41,593 nt of DNA from an uncultured Flavobacteriaceae bacterium (GCA_938010765.1 CALLVX010000083.1:1-41593), one strand, 5' to 3'. Numbered from the stretch's first letter, positions 18,254 through 27,831 are shown. The notes: generated by a model not told the origin, from the sequence alone. Made by a program: numbers and translations.

Positions 18254-19501
18254 ATGTTTGACATCGAAAGATGGCAGGAAATCTTTGATACGATTCGCAA
18301 AAACAAATTGCGGACGTTTCTTACCGGAATCTCCGTCGCCTCGGGAATATTTATTCTGGTTATTTTATTGGGATTTGGGCAAGGCATGCAAAACGGAATT
18401 GATAAAGAGTTCCAAGCGGATGCCAGTAATATGATAGGGGTCTGGACTCAGGTCACTACCAAGGAATATAAGGGGCTTAACCCTGGTCGTGTAATTCAAC
18501 TGCGAGATGAAAACTACAATGTCGTTGAAAAACTGTATCAAGATAAGTTAGAGTACAAATCTCCAATGTATCGTGTTTTTCAGGCTTCCATTAACTACGG
18601 GAAAGAATCTGGTGCCTATTCCATTTGGGGAACTTCTCCCGACTTTCAGCAGTTAGAGAATGCGTATATGTCCTTTGGTCGTTTTTTAAACTATAGCGAT
18701 CAGCGACAGAAATCGAAGGTCGTCGTAATTAGTAATAAGATTCACAAAGAACTTTTGGGGAGTATTGAAAATCCGATTGGGGAACATATTGAGATTTCTG
18801 GTTTAAGTTTTCAAGTAGTTGGCGTATACGGTGATGCTGGTGGCGGTAGGGAAGAAGAAAAAATTTATATGCCTGTTTCTACTGCCCAGGGAGTATTTAA
18901 CGGAGCCGATCGTTTAAATATGTTATACTTCACATTGAAACCGGCCGAAAACTTCGAACAATCTTTAGCCGACTCTGAAAAGTTTACCAATGAACTAAAA
19001 ACCTATTTAAAACAAGTACATACAGTCGCTCCAGATGATATTAGTGCTATCAATACCTTTAATACGTTGGAACAAGTAAAACGGTTTCATAACCTCTCTG
19101 GCGGAATACAGTTTTTCTTTTGGTTCGTAGGTATTTGTACGATCATAGCCGGTATCGTAGGGGTAAGTAATGTAATGTTGATCATTGTAAAAGAACGAAC
19201 AAAAGAAATAGGTATTCGAAAGGCGCTGGGGGCAAAACCAATTTCGGTCGTTGGACTCATTCTGCATGAGGCGGTCTTCGTAACTGCTGTCTTCGGTTTT
19301 GGCGGCCTCATTTTTAGTATGGGGCTTTTGGAAATTTTTGGGCCTATGGTAGAAATAGACTATATCGTGAATCCGTCCATCGATTTTAACGTTGCGCTTA
19401 CAACTGTCTTTCTCTTAATTGGTGCCGGGGCACTGGCAGGTTTTTTCCCCGCTTGGAAGGCAGCCCGAATTAAACCTATTATCGCATTACGTGATGAATA
19501 A
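18254..19501 (+). CDS. MacB-like ABC permease, type A (module 1)
   Basis: This 415-residue protein has the MacB/FtsX layout: helix 1 (about 24-43), a large periplasmic domain (about 45-280), then three helices (about 286-308, 335-356, 378-398). The coupling segment is VKERTKEIGIRKALGAKP and the C-terminus is WKAARIKPIIALRDE. No ATPase domain is fused; the ATPase is a separate gene 2.6 kb downstream. Its closest relative in the window is the third permease at 22770: both start with a KNNKLRTFLTG-like helix and both end in KAARIKPI. It probably pairs with the type B permease that follows. Substrate is unknown; such systems export small molecules or lipoproteins. Confidence 0.9.
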   Translation: MFDIERWQEIFDTIRKNKLRTFLTGISVASGIFILVILLGFGQGMQNGIDKEFQADASNMIGVWTQVTTKEYKGLNPGRVIQLRDENYNVVEKLYQDKLEYKSPMYRVFQASINYGKESGAYSIWGTSPDFQQLENAYMSFGRFLNYSDQRQKSKVVVISNKIHKELLGSIENPIGEHIEISGLSFQVVGVYGDAGGGREEEKIYMPVSTAQGVFNGADRLNMLYFTLKPAENFEQSLADSEKFTNELKTYLKQVHTVAPDDISAINTFNTLEQVKRFHNLSGGIQFFFWFVGICTIIAGIVGVSNVMLIIVKERTKEIGIRKALGAKPISVVGLILHEAVFVTAVFGFGGLIFSMGLLEIFGPMVEIDYIVNPSIDFNVALTTVFLLIGAGALAGFFPAWKAARIKPIIALRDE

Positions 19502-19539
19502 AAAAATGGCACTAAGATTAATCAATACCCGAACCCATC

Positions 19540-20796
19540 ATGTTTAATAGAGATCGTTGGACAGAGATTTTACAAGTGCTGACCACCAATTGGTTCAGGA
19601 CGGTGCTTACCGCTTTTGGTGTGTTCTGGGGTATCTTCATTTTAATCATATTACTTGCAGCCGGAAAAGGGCTGGAAAATGGCATTCGGGCCGATTTTGG
19701 CGATATCGCCACCAATACAATGTTTATGTGGTCGCAAGGGGTCACTAAATCATATAAGGGCCTCCCCAAAGACCGTAATTTCAACTTCAAAGTCGAGGAT
19801 GTAGATGCGCTGTGGGATAATATTCCCGGGCTACGATATGTTTCCCCTAGAAATCAATCAGGTGGTTTTCAAGGAAATAATAATGTGCTTCGAGGACTAA
19901 AAGGGGGGGCTTTTAGTGTCTATGGCGATTATCCTGAAATTATTCGACAGGAACCAATGGATATTACCTCAGGTAGGTTTATCAATCATTCCGACATAAA
20001 AGAAAATAGAAAAGTAGCGGTCATAGGTGCCGATGTGCAAAAAAGCCTCTACGAAAAAGACGAGGAGGTCTTAGGAACTTATATTAAGGTCAATGGCGTA
20101 AATTTTATGATTATCGGTACGTATCACAAAAGCAATGCCAACGGTAATAATGAGGCCCAACAAGATATCTATATACCCTTCACTACCTTTTCACAGGTGT
20201 TTAACCGAGCAAATAATGTAGGATGGATGGCCATTACCGCCGTAGATGGCACGCCCATTACCATTCTAAAAGAACAGATATTTTCTTTTTTGAAAGAGCG
20301 CCATACCATACATCCAAAAGATCTAAGGGCCATAGGACATTTTGATCTCTTTGAGCAGTTCAGTAGAGTAGTACGTTTGTTTGGTGCGCTCGAGTTCGTA
20401 GCCTATTTTGTGGGTATTTTGGTGCTATTGTCGGGAATTATCGGGGTTAGTAATATTATGTTGATCGTTGTAAAAGAACGCACCAAAGAGATAGGGATTC
20501 GACGTGCGTTGGGCGAGGGTCCCTGGTCGATAAAAAAGCAAATATTGATGGAATCGATCTTCCTTACCATCATTTCAGGGATGGCCGGGATTGTTTTTGG
20601 TACATTGCTCATTTACGGAATCAACTATGTACTCGATATGAACGGTCCTATAGATATGTTTGCCAACCCGAATGTGAACTTGGGAGTTGTCGTGGTTGCC
20701 TTGATAATTTTGATTATTTCAGGACTCTTGGCAGGGTTTATTCCAGCAAATAGCGCCATTCGAGTAAGGCCCATAGAGGCCTTGCGGTCGGAATAG
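19540..20796 (+). CDS. MacB-like ABC permease, type B (module 1)
   Basis: This 418-residue permease has the same four-helix layout as the gene before it, with helix 1 near 20-42, a periplasmic domain and three C-terminal helices from about 283. Features of its own class are WSQGVTKSYKGL in the periplasmic domain, a coupling segment VKERTKEIGIRRALGEGP, and the C-terminus PANSAIRVRPIEALRSE. It resembles the fourth permease (24001) more than its immediate neighbour. It begins 38 bases after the first permease and 63 bases before the adaptor. It is likely one half of a heterodimeric membrane channel. Confidence 0.9.
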   Translation: MFNRDRWTEILQVLTTNWFRTVLTAFGVFWGIFILIILLAAGKGLENGIRADFGDIATNTMFMWSQGVTKSYKGLPKDRNFNFKVEDVDALWDNIPGLRYVSPRNQSGGFQGNNNVLRGLKGGAFSVYGDYPEIIRQEPMDITSGRFINHSDIKENRKVAVIGADVQKSLYEKDEEVLGTYIKVNGVNFMIIGTYHKSNANGNNEAQQDIYIPFTTFSQVFNRANNVGWMAITAVDGTPITILKEQIFSFLKERHTIHPKDLRAIGHFDLFEQFSRVVRLFGALEFVAYFVGILVLLSGIIGVSNIMLIVVKERTKEIGIRRALGEGPWSIKKQILMESIFLTIISGMAGIVFGTLLIYGINYVLDMNGPIDMFANPNVNLGVVVVALIILIISGLLAGFIPANSAIRVRPIEALRSE

Positions 20797-20859
20797 TGTT
20801 TTAATAATTAAGTACGAATAAATTTAGAATAACATCAATCAAATCAAACCGTATACAAA

Positions 20860-21978
20860 ATGAAAAAAACAGTCACCATCGTAATCTTGCTCGCACTTGT
20901 ATTGGCTTTTGGCGGGGCAATGTATTACCTATATCAAAAGAATACCGAAGATCCGGTTCGCTACGAGACTGAGGTGCCTTCGAAGCAAAATATCGTTAAG
21001 AAAACCGTTGCAACGGGTAGCATTCTTCCATTAGAAGAAGTGCTGATCAAACCAAATGTTTCGGGTGTCATTGAGGAAGTCTTTGTGGAAGGGGGAGATT
21101 ATGTGAAATCTGGAGATTTGATATGCCGTATTAAGATAGTCCCCAACCTGAACGCCTTGAACGATGCGCGCAATGGCATCGATGAAGCTAAGATTGCCTT
21201 GAATGACCAGAAGCGAAATATAGATCGTCAAAAAAGCCTTTTTGCCAAAGGGGTAATTTCGCAGGTAGATTTGGAACGGGCCGAGCTTAGTTATGATCAG
21301 GCCAAACAGGCCTATGGTGCTGCGAACAAAAGATATGACATTGTTAAAACAGGAACGGCCAAAGGCTTCGGCAATGCTGCAAATACACAGATTCGCGCTA
21401 CGGTTAGCGGTATGGTGCTAGAAGTGCCGGTCGAAGTGGGGAATCAAGTAATCGAAAGCAACAATTTTAATGAAGGTACGACCATTGCCACAATTGCAGA
21501 TGTTGAGAAAATGATATTTGAAGGAAAGGTAGATGAATCGGAAGTTGGAAAGATTACCGAAAACCTGCCCTTGGAAATAACGGTGGGAGCGATCGAAAAT
21601 CAAAAGTTTGATGCGGTGCTAGATTATATTGCGCCAAAAGGCAACGAAGAAAACGGCGCCATACAATTCGAGATTAAAGGCACCTTGACCAAAAGTGATA
21701 CTACCTTTATTCGGGCGGGCTTAAGTGCGAACGCCTCTATTATTCTCGCCAAGGTCGATAGTGTGCTAGCGCTTAAAGAAGCATTGATCCAATTCGATTC
21801 TGTCACCAAAAAGCCCTTTGTAGAGATTGAGAGTGGAGATCAAAAATTTGAACGTAAAGACATTGAATTGGGAATTAGCGATGGTATTTATGTAGAGATA
21901 AAATCGGGTATTTCACAGGGCGATAAGGTGAAGGTGTGGAATGAAATAAAGCCTCAAGAGTTTTCCGATAACAACTAG
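20860..21978 (+). CDS. MacA-like periplasmic adaptor protein (module 1)
   Basis: This 372-residue adaptor has an N-terminal anchor helix (about 5-24), a first lipoyl half (GVIEEVFVEGGDYVKSGDL), an alpha-helical hairpin (about 95-150), a second lipoyl half (ATVSGMVLEVPVEVGNQVI), then beta-barrel and membrane-proximal domains. It would link the permease pair to a TolC channel across the periplasm. Close similarity to the second adaptor at 25302 is plain, for example SNNFNEGTTIATIAD against SNNFNDGTTIATIAD and EGKVDESEVGK against EGEVDESEVGK. The leader holds AACATCAATCAA, repeated before the tolC gene. Confidence 0.92.
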   Translation: MKKTVTIVILLALVLAFGGAMYYLYQKNTEDPVRYETEVPSKQNIVKKTVATGSILPLEEVLIKPNVSGVIEEVFVEGGDYVKSGDLICRIKIVPNLNALNDARNGIDEAKIALNDQKRNIDRQKSLFAKGVISQVDLERAELSYDQAKQAYGAANKRYDIVKTGTAKGFGNAANTQIRATVSGMVLEVPVEVGNQVIESNNFNEGTTIATIADVEKMIFEGKVDESEVGKITENLPLEITVGAIENQKFDAVLDYIAPKGNEENGAIQFEIKGTLTKSDTTFIRAGLSANASIILAKVDSVLALKEALIQFDSVTKKPFVEIESGDQKFERKDIELGISDGIYVEIKSGISQGDKVKVWNEIKPQEFSDNN

Positions 21979-22020
21979 TTAAAAAAAATACGCATTTCTT
22001 GTAACAAATCAACGTCTTAA

Positions 22021-22053
22021 GTGTCTTATAGCAGAACCAGTTTCGAAAGACAC
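22021..22053 (+). repeat. Inverted repeat between adaptor 1 and the ATPase gene
   Basis: GTGTCTT (22021-22027) and AAGACAC (22047-22053) form a seven-base perfect inverted repeat with a 19-base loop, in the 97-base gap before the ATPase gene. No T-run follows, so it is not a standard terminator. It could be an operator, an mRNA processing or stability hairpin at the module boundary, or chance. Confidence 0.3.
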
Positions 22054-22075
22054 CCAACCAATAATCTGACTCAAT

Positions 22076-22777
22076 ATGATTCAAATAAAAAATCTTCACA
22101 AATCCTATAAAATGGGAAGCAACTCCCTTCATGTATTAAAGGGAATCGACTTTTCGGTAGAAGAAGGAGAATTGGTAGCCATCATGGGGTCTTCGGGATC
22201 CGGGAAGTCTACCTTGCTAAATATTTTGGGAATGTTAGATGGCGCCGATTCTGGTGATTATGTGCTCGATGGGGTGCCGATCGAGAACCTGAACGAGACA
22301 AAGGCTGCGCAATACCGCAATAAGTTTTTGGGATTCGTATTCCAGTCATTCAACCTGATCAATTATAAAAATGCTATGGAGAATGTGGCATTGCCACTCT
22401 ATTATCAAAAAGTAGGTAGAAAGGAGCGACAGGAAAAGGCATTGAAGTATTTGGGACAAGTAGGCCTAAAAGAATGGGCAACGCATTTGCCCAGCGAGCT
22501 TTCAGGAGGACAAAAACAACGAGTGGCGATTGCGCGGGCAATGGCCGCGGAACCAAAAGTGCTATTGGCAGATGAGCCCACCGGAGCATTAGATAGTACT
22601 ACCTCTTATGAGGTGATGGACCTTATTCAAAAAATCAACGACGACGGGAATACCATTTTAGTGGTTACTCATGAACCCGATATTGCCGATATGTGCAAAC
22701 GTATTGTACACCTAAAAGATGGTGTGATCGTGGAAGACAAAAAAATAAAACAAGTAAGAGCATCGGCGTATGTTTGA
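22076..22777 (+). CDS. ABC transporter ATPase of the MacB/LolD type
   Basis: This 233-residue ATPase has all motifs: Walker A GSSGSGKS at residues 38-45, Q-loop near FQSFNLINY, signature LSGGQKQR around 142, Walker B VLLADEP with the catalytic Glu, D-loop ALDS and the switch His in VVTHEPD. It belongs to the MacB/LolD/FtsE subgroup that drives FtsX-fold permeases by transmitting motion through their coupling helices. It is the only ATPase gene in an operon with four permeases, and its end overlaps the third permease start by 8 bases, so translation is coupled. Confidence 0.97.
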   Translation: MIQIKNLHKSYKMGSNSLHVLKGIDFSVEEGELVAIMGSSGSGKSTLLNILGMLDGADSGDYVLDGVPIENLNETKAAQYRNKFLGFVFQSFNLINYKNAMENVALPLYYQKVGRKERQEKALKYLGQVGLKEWATHLPSELSGGQKQRVAIARAMAAEPKVLLADEPTGALDSTTSYEVMDLIQKINDDGNTILVVTHEPDIADMCKRIVHLKDGVIVEDKKIKQVRASAYV

Positions 22778-23999
22778 TAGAGACATTTGGGCAGAGATAT
22801 TCAATAGTATCAAGAACAACAAATTGCGGACGTTTTTGACGGGCTTTTCCGTGGGTTGGGGTATTTTCATCTTGGTAATGTTGTTAGGTTCGGTGAATGG
22901 AATGACGAACGGATTTCACAGTCAGTTCAACGACGATGCCACCAATTCTATTTTTATTAGGCCAGGAAGCACTTCAATAGCCTATGCCGGTTTTGAGGCG
23001 GAACGGCGAATTCAGCTGAAAAATAATGATATTGAATATATCAGAAAGAGTTTTCCCGATGATTTTGAAAATATAAGCGGGCGTATGTTCCGGAGAACTA
23101 CTGCGCGTTACAAAAGCGAAACAGGCTCTTACACCGTACAAGCGGTACATCCCGATTTCCAAGTGATTGAAAAAACGATTATTACCAAAGGCCGTTTTAT
23201 TAACACGAACGATCTGATTTCAAGTGCGAAAGTAGCCGTGATAGGAAGAAAGGTAAAGGAAGATCTTTTTAAAAATGAAGAAGCTCTTGGGGAATTTGTG
23301 GAATTTAATGGATTGCCCTTTAGGGTGATTGGCGTTTTTACAGATGATGGGGATGACAATGCAGAAAGGGGCATCATAGCACCAATTTCTACCTACCAAC
23401 GTATTTATAGTAATACAGACGATGTGGATCAAATAGCACTCACTTATAATTCGTCTTATGATTTGACCAGGGCGTTGGAGTTTTCAGGGCGTTTGGAAAC
23501 CATCTTAAAAAGAAGGCATAAAGTTGCGCCGAAAGATCAAGGTGGAATTCGTATCTGGAACTATGCGGAAGCATTTTCCGATATTAGTAGCTTTACGGGC
23601 ATTCTTGATACCGGAGCAATATTCGTTGTAATGCTGATTTTAACAGCTGGGATTGTAGGTATCGGTAACATCATGGTGTTTACCGTTAAAGAACGCACCA
23701 AGGAAATAGGGGTGCGAAAAGCGCTTGGGGCCGAACCCATACAAATTATTAAGTTGGTGTTGTTGGAATCTGTTTTTATAACCGCTTTATCTGGTTTTAT
23801 AGGTTTGTTTGTAGCTACCGGGATTCTTGCCGCCGTAGGGCCGCTCATGAACTCCCCCGCTTTTACCAATCCTTCGGTCGATTTTGGAATTATACTCACG
23901 GTTACTATAATTTTGATCATTGCCGGTTTTTTCGCAGGCTTGCTGCCCGCTATGAAGGCGGCAAGAATCAAACCTATTGTGGCATTAAACGATAAATAA
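22770..23999 (+). CDS. MacB-like ABC permease, type A (module 2)
   Basis: This 409-residue permease of the four-helix MacB/FtsX fold matches the first permease in class: KNNKLRTFLTGFSVGWGIF in helix 1, coupling segment VKERTKEIGVRKALGAEP, and ending MKAARIKPIVALNDK. The periplasmic domain spans about 45-275, with VIGRKVKEDLF, FNGLPFRVIGVF and related strands of the MacB domain. Its start overlaps the ATPase gene and the next permease follows after one base, so the three are tightly coupled. Likely forms a heterodimer with the type B permease downstream. Confidence 0.9.
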   Translation: MFDRDIWAEIFNSIKNNKLRTFLTGFSVGWGIFILVMLLGSVNGMTNGFHSQFNDDATNSIFIRPGSTSIAYAGFEAERRIQLKNNDIEYIRKSFPDDFENISGRMFRRTTARYKSETGSYTVQAVHPDFQVIEKTIITKGRFINTNDLISSAKVAVIGRKVKEDLFKNEEALGEFVEFNGLPFRVIGVFTDDGDDNAERGIIAPISTYQRIYSNTDDVDQIALTYNSSYDLTRALEFSGRLETILKRRHKVAPKDQGGIRIWNYAEAFSDISSFTGILDTGAIFVVMLILTAGIVGIGNIMVFTVKERTKEIGVRKALGAEPIQIIKLVLLESVFITALSGFIGLFVATGILAAVGPLMNSPAFTNPSVDFGIILTVTIILIIAGFFAGLLPAMKAARIKPIVALNDK

Positions 24000-24000
24000 T

Positions 24001-25257
24001 ATGTGGTTATTCGACAGAGATTTATGGAGTGAGGTTTTTAATACACTGGGAAAAAACCTATTTCGGACTTTTTTGACCATGCTAGGGGTCATCTTTGCGA
24101 TGGTTATTTTAATGTTGCTATTGGGCTCCTCGAATGGTCTTGCAAATGGCTTCAATAATATATTTGCGGGGACTTCCTCTAATAGCCTTTTTGTCTGGAG
24201 TCAGAGTACCTCTGAACCGTATAAGGGGTTTGAACGGGGCCGACGCATAAAATTTAAGACAGAAGATGCTGATATTTTAAGAAAGCAAATCCCTGAAATT
24301 GAAGTGCTGGCCCCAAGAATAGAATTGGGGAGTCACCGAGGAGTGGCAACGGTATACAGAAAAGGGCGTACAAGTGGTTCAGCGGTATATGGGGACTATC
24401 CCGAAATCGATGATATCATGAAAAAGAAGTTGGTCGAAGGTCGTTTTCTGAATCGGACTGATACGGATAACTCAAAGAAAGTATGTGTTATCGGGGAAGA
24501 AACCTATAAATTATTATTTGATAAAGGGGAGGATGCCATTGGGAAAGATGTGCGGATCAATGGGGTGTTTTTTAGCATTGTAGGAATCTACAAGCCCAAT
24601 GATAATATCAATATAGATGGGGAGAATGCAGTGTTCATACCCTTTACAACCTTTCAAAAAGCCTTTAATTCAGGAGATCGCATGGGGTGGATGGCCATCT
24701 CCTTTAGTGCCGAAACCGAAGTGCCGATCGTAGAGGCAAAGATAAAGAAAGTGCTAAAGGCGAAATACGATATAAGCCCAACCGATGAACGGGCCATAGG
24801 TAGTTTCGATATGTCAGAAGTATTTAAAAGTGTTTCGGCTTTTACAACCGTTTTAAAAGGAGTTTCATTTTTTGTTGGCCTTTTATCCTTATTGGCAGGT
24901 GTTATAGCGATAAGTAATATCTTGTTGATTACAGTAAAGGAACGTACAAAAGAAATTGGGGTAAGAAGAGCCTTAGGTGCAACCCCAAAAGTTGTAAGAC
25001 GTCAAATTATACTAGAGGCTATTGTCATTACAGTATTTGCAGGTATGTTGGGTTTTGCAATTTCGGTAGGTCTTTTGAATACAATTGATGCGAATTTTGC
25101 CCAAGGCAATGATGCCCCCTTCCGAAACCCTATGGTCACGATACCTCAATTTGTTTTTTCCTTTTTGTTAATGGTCGGTTTAAGTATTTTAATAGGAATG
25201 ATTCCCGCCAACAGGGCAATTCGTGTAAAGCCCATTGATGCCCTTCGTGAAGAATGA
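24001..25257 (+). CDS. MacB-like ABC permease, type B (module 2)
   Basis: This 418-residue permease, same length as the type B protein of module 1, has the four-helix MacB/FtsX layout. It shares with it VWSQSTSEPYKGF (compare MWSQGVTKSYKGL), a periplasmic VYGDYPEI motif, the coupling segment VKERTKEIGVRRALGATP and the end PANRAIRVKPIDALREE. The ATG lies one base after the previous stop. The adaptor gene follows after 44 bases. Confidence 0.9.
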   Translation: MWLFDRDLWSEVFNTLGKNLFRTFLTMLGVIFAMVILMLLLGSSNGLANGFNNIFAGTSSNSLFVWSQSTSEPYKGFERGRRIKFKTEDADILRKQIPEIEVLAPRIELGSHRGVATVYRKGRTSGSAVYGDYPEIDDIMKKKLVEGRFLNRTDTDNSKKVCVIGEETYKLLFDKGEDAIGKDVRINGVFFSIVGIYKPNDNINIDGENAVFIPFTTFQKAFNSGDRMGWMAISFSAETEVPIVEAKIKKVLKAKYDISPTDERAIGSFDMSEVFKSVSAFTTVLKGVSFFVGLLSLLAGVIAISNILLITVKERTKEIGVRRALGATPKVVRRQIILEAIVITVFAGMLGFAISVGLLNTIDANFAQGNDAPFRNPMVTIPQFVFSFLLMVGLSILIGMIPANRAIRVKPIDALREE

Positions 25258-25301
25258 AATAGATAGCTAAAAAAAATCAAATAACAATCAAATCAATAAC
25301 A

Positions 25302-26423
25302 ATGAACAAGTACGTAAAATACGGATTAATCGGACTGGTAGTGGTACTGGTCTTATTTGCGGTGGTTTCTTTCTTGAAAAAGAATAGCACGCCCCTTAAG
25401 TTATATGAAACTGCAGAACTAGAAACCAAGGATATTGTAAATAAAGTCATTGTTACCGGGAAGGTCATCCCAGAAGATGAGATCAATATTAAACCACAAA
25501 TTTCAGGTATTATTAACAAGGTGTATTTGGAAGAAGGGACGCAGATCAAAGAAGGAGATTTGATTGCGACGATTAAAGTAGTGCCTAACGAACAGTCTTT
25601 GGCCAGTGCAAGGGGCCGTGTGCGAAACGCTGAAGTGCGTTTGGCCAATGCCAAATTGGAATACGACCGTACCAAAGCCCTTTTTGATAAAGGCGTAGTG
25701 GCCAACAAAGACTTTAACGATCTTAAGCTGATATACGACCAAGCCAATGTAGAACTTGAGAATGCGCGCAACGATTATCGTATCATTCGAGTAGGTTCTG
25801 CCGGAGGTTCTTCAAGTGCCAATACCAATATACGATCTACAGTTTCGGGAACTATTTTAGAAATTCCCGTAAAAGAAGGGGATCAGGTAATTCAAAGTAA
25901 TAATTTCAATGATGGTACCACCATCGCCACCATTGCCGATATGACCAAAATGATTTTTGAAGGCGAAGTAGATGAGTCCGAAGTCGGGAAATTGAGACTG
26001 GGAATGCCTTTGGAAATTAATTTAGGGGCATTGGAAAAGTCGAACTACTCTGCCAAGCTCAAATTCATTGCCCCCAAAGGGATCGAGGAAGAAGGTGCCG
26101 TACAGTTTAAGATCGAAGGAGATTTGGTGGTTACCGATACCGCCTATGTACGTGCGGGCTACAGCGCCAATGCATCCATTGTTTTAGAAGAGAAAAAAGA
26201 TGTACTGGCCATGAAAGAGGCACTTTTGCAATTCGACAAGGAGACCCAAAAACCTTTTGTGGAAATAGAAACAGGTGAGAACGAGTTTGAACGAAAAGAA
26301 CTTGAATTGGGGGTGAGCGATGGAATCGATGTAGAGATTGTTTCTGGCTTAGAAAAGGATGACAAAATCAAGATTTGGAACGAGTTGGAGCGAAGCGATG
26401 ATGATGATGATGACCAAGGGTGA
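25302..26423 (+). CDS. MacA-like periplasmic adaptor protein (module 2)
   Basis: This 373-residue adaptor parallels the one at 20860 along its whole length: anchor helix (about 5-25), lipoyl half GIINKVYLEEGTQIKEGDL, helical hairpin (about 95-150), second lipoyl half STVSGTILEIPVKEGDQVI, and barrel domains with FEGEVDESEVGK. It ends in a run of six Asp, encoded by five GAT codons then GAC (26397-26414), which could vary in length by slippage without harm. It connects the second permease pair to TolC, whose gene follows after 38 bases. Confidence 0.92.
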   Translation: MNKYVKYGLIGLVVVLVLFAVVSFLKKNSTPLKLYETAELETKDIVNKVIVTGKVIPEDEINIKPQISGIINKVYLEEGTQIKEGDLIATIKVVPNEQSLASARGRVRNAEVRLANAKLEYDRTKALFDKGVVANKDFNDLKLIYDQANVELENARNDYRIIRVGSAGGSSSANTNIRSTVSGTILEIPVKEGDQVIQSNNFNDGTTIATIADMTKMIFEGEVDESEVGKLRLGMPLEINLGALEKSNYSAKLKFIAPKGIEEEGAVQFKIEGDLVVTDTAYVRAGYSANASIVLEEKKDVLAMKEALLQFDKETQKPFVEIETGENEFERKELELGVSDGIDVEIVSGLEKDDKIKIWNELERSDDDDDDQG

Positions 26424-26461
26424 TAAATAACATCAATCAATAATCAAGAAAATAGAATCAA

Positions 26462-27811
26462 ATGAAATTTAAGTTAACAGCGTTGCTGCTGGTATTTACA
26501 ATAGGGATGCTATCGGCACAACAAAAGAAATGGACACTCGAGGAGTGTGTTACCTACGCGGTCGAAAATAATTTGTCAATCGCGCAGTTTGAGTTGGATT
26601 TGGAAAATGTGGCAATAGATGAATCAGATGCCTTTGGTGCTTTTTTGCCGGATTTAAATTCGAGTAATACACTTTCTAGTAATACGGGTTTTTCAATTAA
26701 CCCAACCAATAATGCTCCCACGAGTAGTACCGCGAATAACATCAGTGTTGGTATCAGCTCAAACATTACCTTGTACAATGGCTTGCGAAATATTCACAGG
26801 CTCAATCGGGCTAAGATGAACACCATTGCCAACCAGTATCGTTTGGATGATTTAAAAGATGACATTCGACTTAATGTGGCCAACTCATATTTGCAGGTGC
26901 TCTCGAACAAAGAATCCTTAAAGGTTGCGCGGGCCCAATATGCGGTTACCGAACAAGATTTAAAACGCACCGCAGAACTGGTAGAATCTGGAGTGGTGCC
27001 AAGGGGCGATTTACTAGAGATTGAGGCTACTGCCGCAACACAGGAACAGCAGATAGTGAATGGGGAGAGTTTGGTGCTGATTTCCAAGATTAGTCTTGCC
27101 CAACTATTGCAGATTACCGATTATGAGAATTTTGACATTGCGGATGACGAATTCGACATTCCGCCGTCTGATATACTATCAAATTCCGCCAAGGTTATTT
27201 TTGATAAAGCGTTGACTTTCAGAAATGACATTAAGTTCTCAAAGGCAACTGTTGAATTGGCCGAAAAAGATTTGAAAATTTCCAAAGGCGCCAGGTATCC
27301 TTCACTTTTTGGATTCGCCAACTACGGTTCCCGATATTCAGACGTGACCGAAATTCCTAATTCGGAAGGTGCATTCTTTACGCCGAACTTCGTGGATCAG
27401 CTGTGGATTTTTGACGGTATTTCGTATGGCGTGCAGTTAAATATTCCCATTTTCAACGGGTTTAGCGTGCGAAACAATATCAACAGAGCAAAGATTGGCC
27501 TTGAGAAGGCGAAGTTGCAGTTTGAGCAAGATAAGCTGGATTTGGAAACTACGATACAACAAAGATATGTAGATGTAACTACCTTTTATAAGGCCTATGA
27601 GGCGGCCGAAAAGACCTTGGAAGCTCGTCGTTTGGCATACAATTATTCCAAAGAACGCTTTGAGGTGGGGCTCATGAATGCTTTTGATTTTAGCCAAGCG
27701 CAATCCAGGGTCGATAATGCCGAAGCGGATGTAGTGCGTACGAAATATGACTATATTTTTCGATTGAAAATATTGGAATTTTTCTTTGGCATTCCTATTT
27801 CTTTAAACTAG
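26462..27811 (+). CDS. TolC family outer-membrane efflux protein
   Basis: This 449-residue protein has a signal peptide (about 1-19, ending LSAQ) and two outer-membrane efflux protein repeats. The first opens with WTLEECVTYAVENNLS and continues with the long helices of the periplasmic tunnel; the second begins near YGVQLNIPIFNGFSVRNN and ends near the C-terminus. It forms the trimeric exit duct for the adaptors and permeases upstream. It is the only channel gene for two adaptor genes and closes the operon. AACATCAATCAA stands in its leader. Confidence 0.95.
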   Translation: MKFKLTALLLVFTIGMLSAQQKKWTLEECVTYAVENNLSIAQFELDLENVAIDESDAFGAFLPDLNSSNTLSSNTGFSINPTNNAPTSSTANNISVGISSNITLYNGLRNIHRLNRAKMNTIANQYRLDDLKDDIRLNVANSYLQVLSNKESLKVARAQYAVTEQDLKRTAELVESGVVPRGDLLEIEATAATQEQQIVNGESLVLISKISLAQLLQITDYENFDIADDEFDIPPSDILSNSAKVIFDKALTFRNDIKFSKATVELAEKDLKISKGARYPSLFGFANYGSRYSDVTEIPNSEGAFFTPNFVDQLWIFDGISYGVQLNIPIFNGFSVRNNINRAKIGLEKAKLQFEQDKLDLETTIQQRYVDVTTFYKAYEAAEKTLEARRLAYNYSKERFEVGLMNAFDFSQAQSRVDNAEADVVRTKYDYIFRLKILEFFFGIPISLN

Positions 27812-27819
27812 GCAAAGGG

Positions 27820-27827
27820 TATCTTTG
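27820..27827 (+). promoter_or_regulatory. -7 element almost abutting the tsaB start
   Basis: TATCTTTG matches TAnnTTTG and ends four bases before the tsaB ATG at 27832. A usual start point 4-7 bases downstream would fall at or next to the ATG, so a leaderless mRNA is predicted. The upstream half is poor (TTTC at 27798-27801, spacing 18). Confidence 0.4.
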
Positions 27828-27831
27828 TACC

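Noticed and set aside
26397..26414. GAT repeat as a phase-variation tract
   Set aside because: It is a trinucleotide run at the protein end, so length changes keep the frame and only alter the Asp tail.
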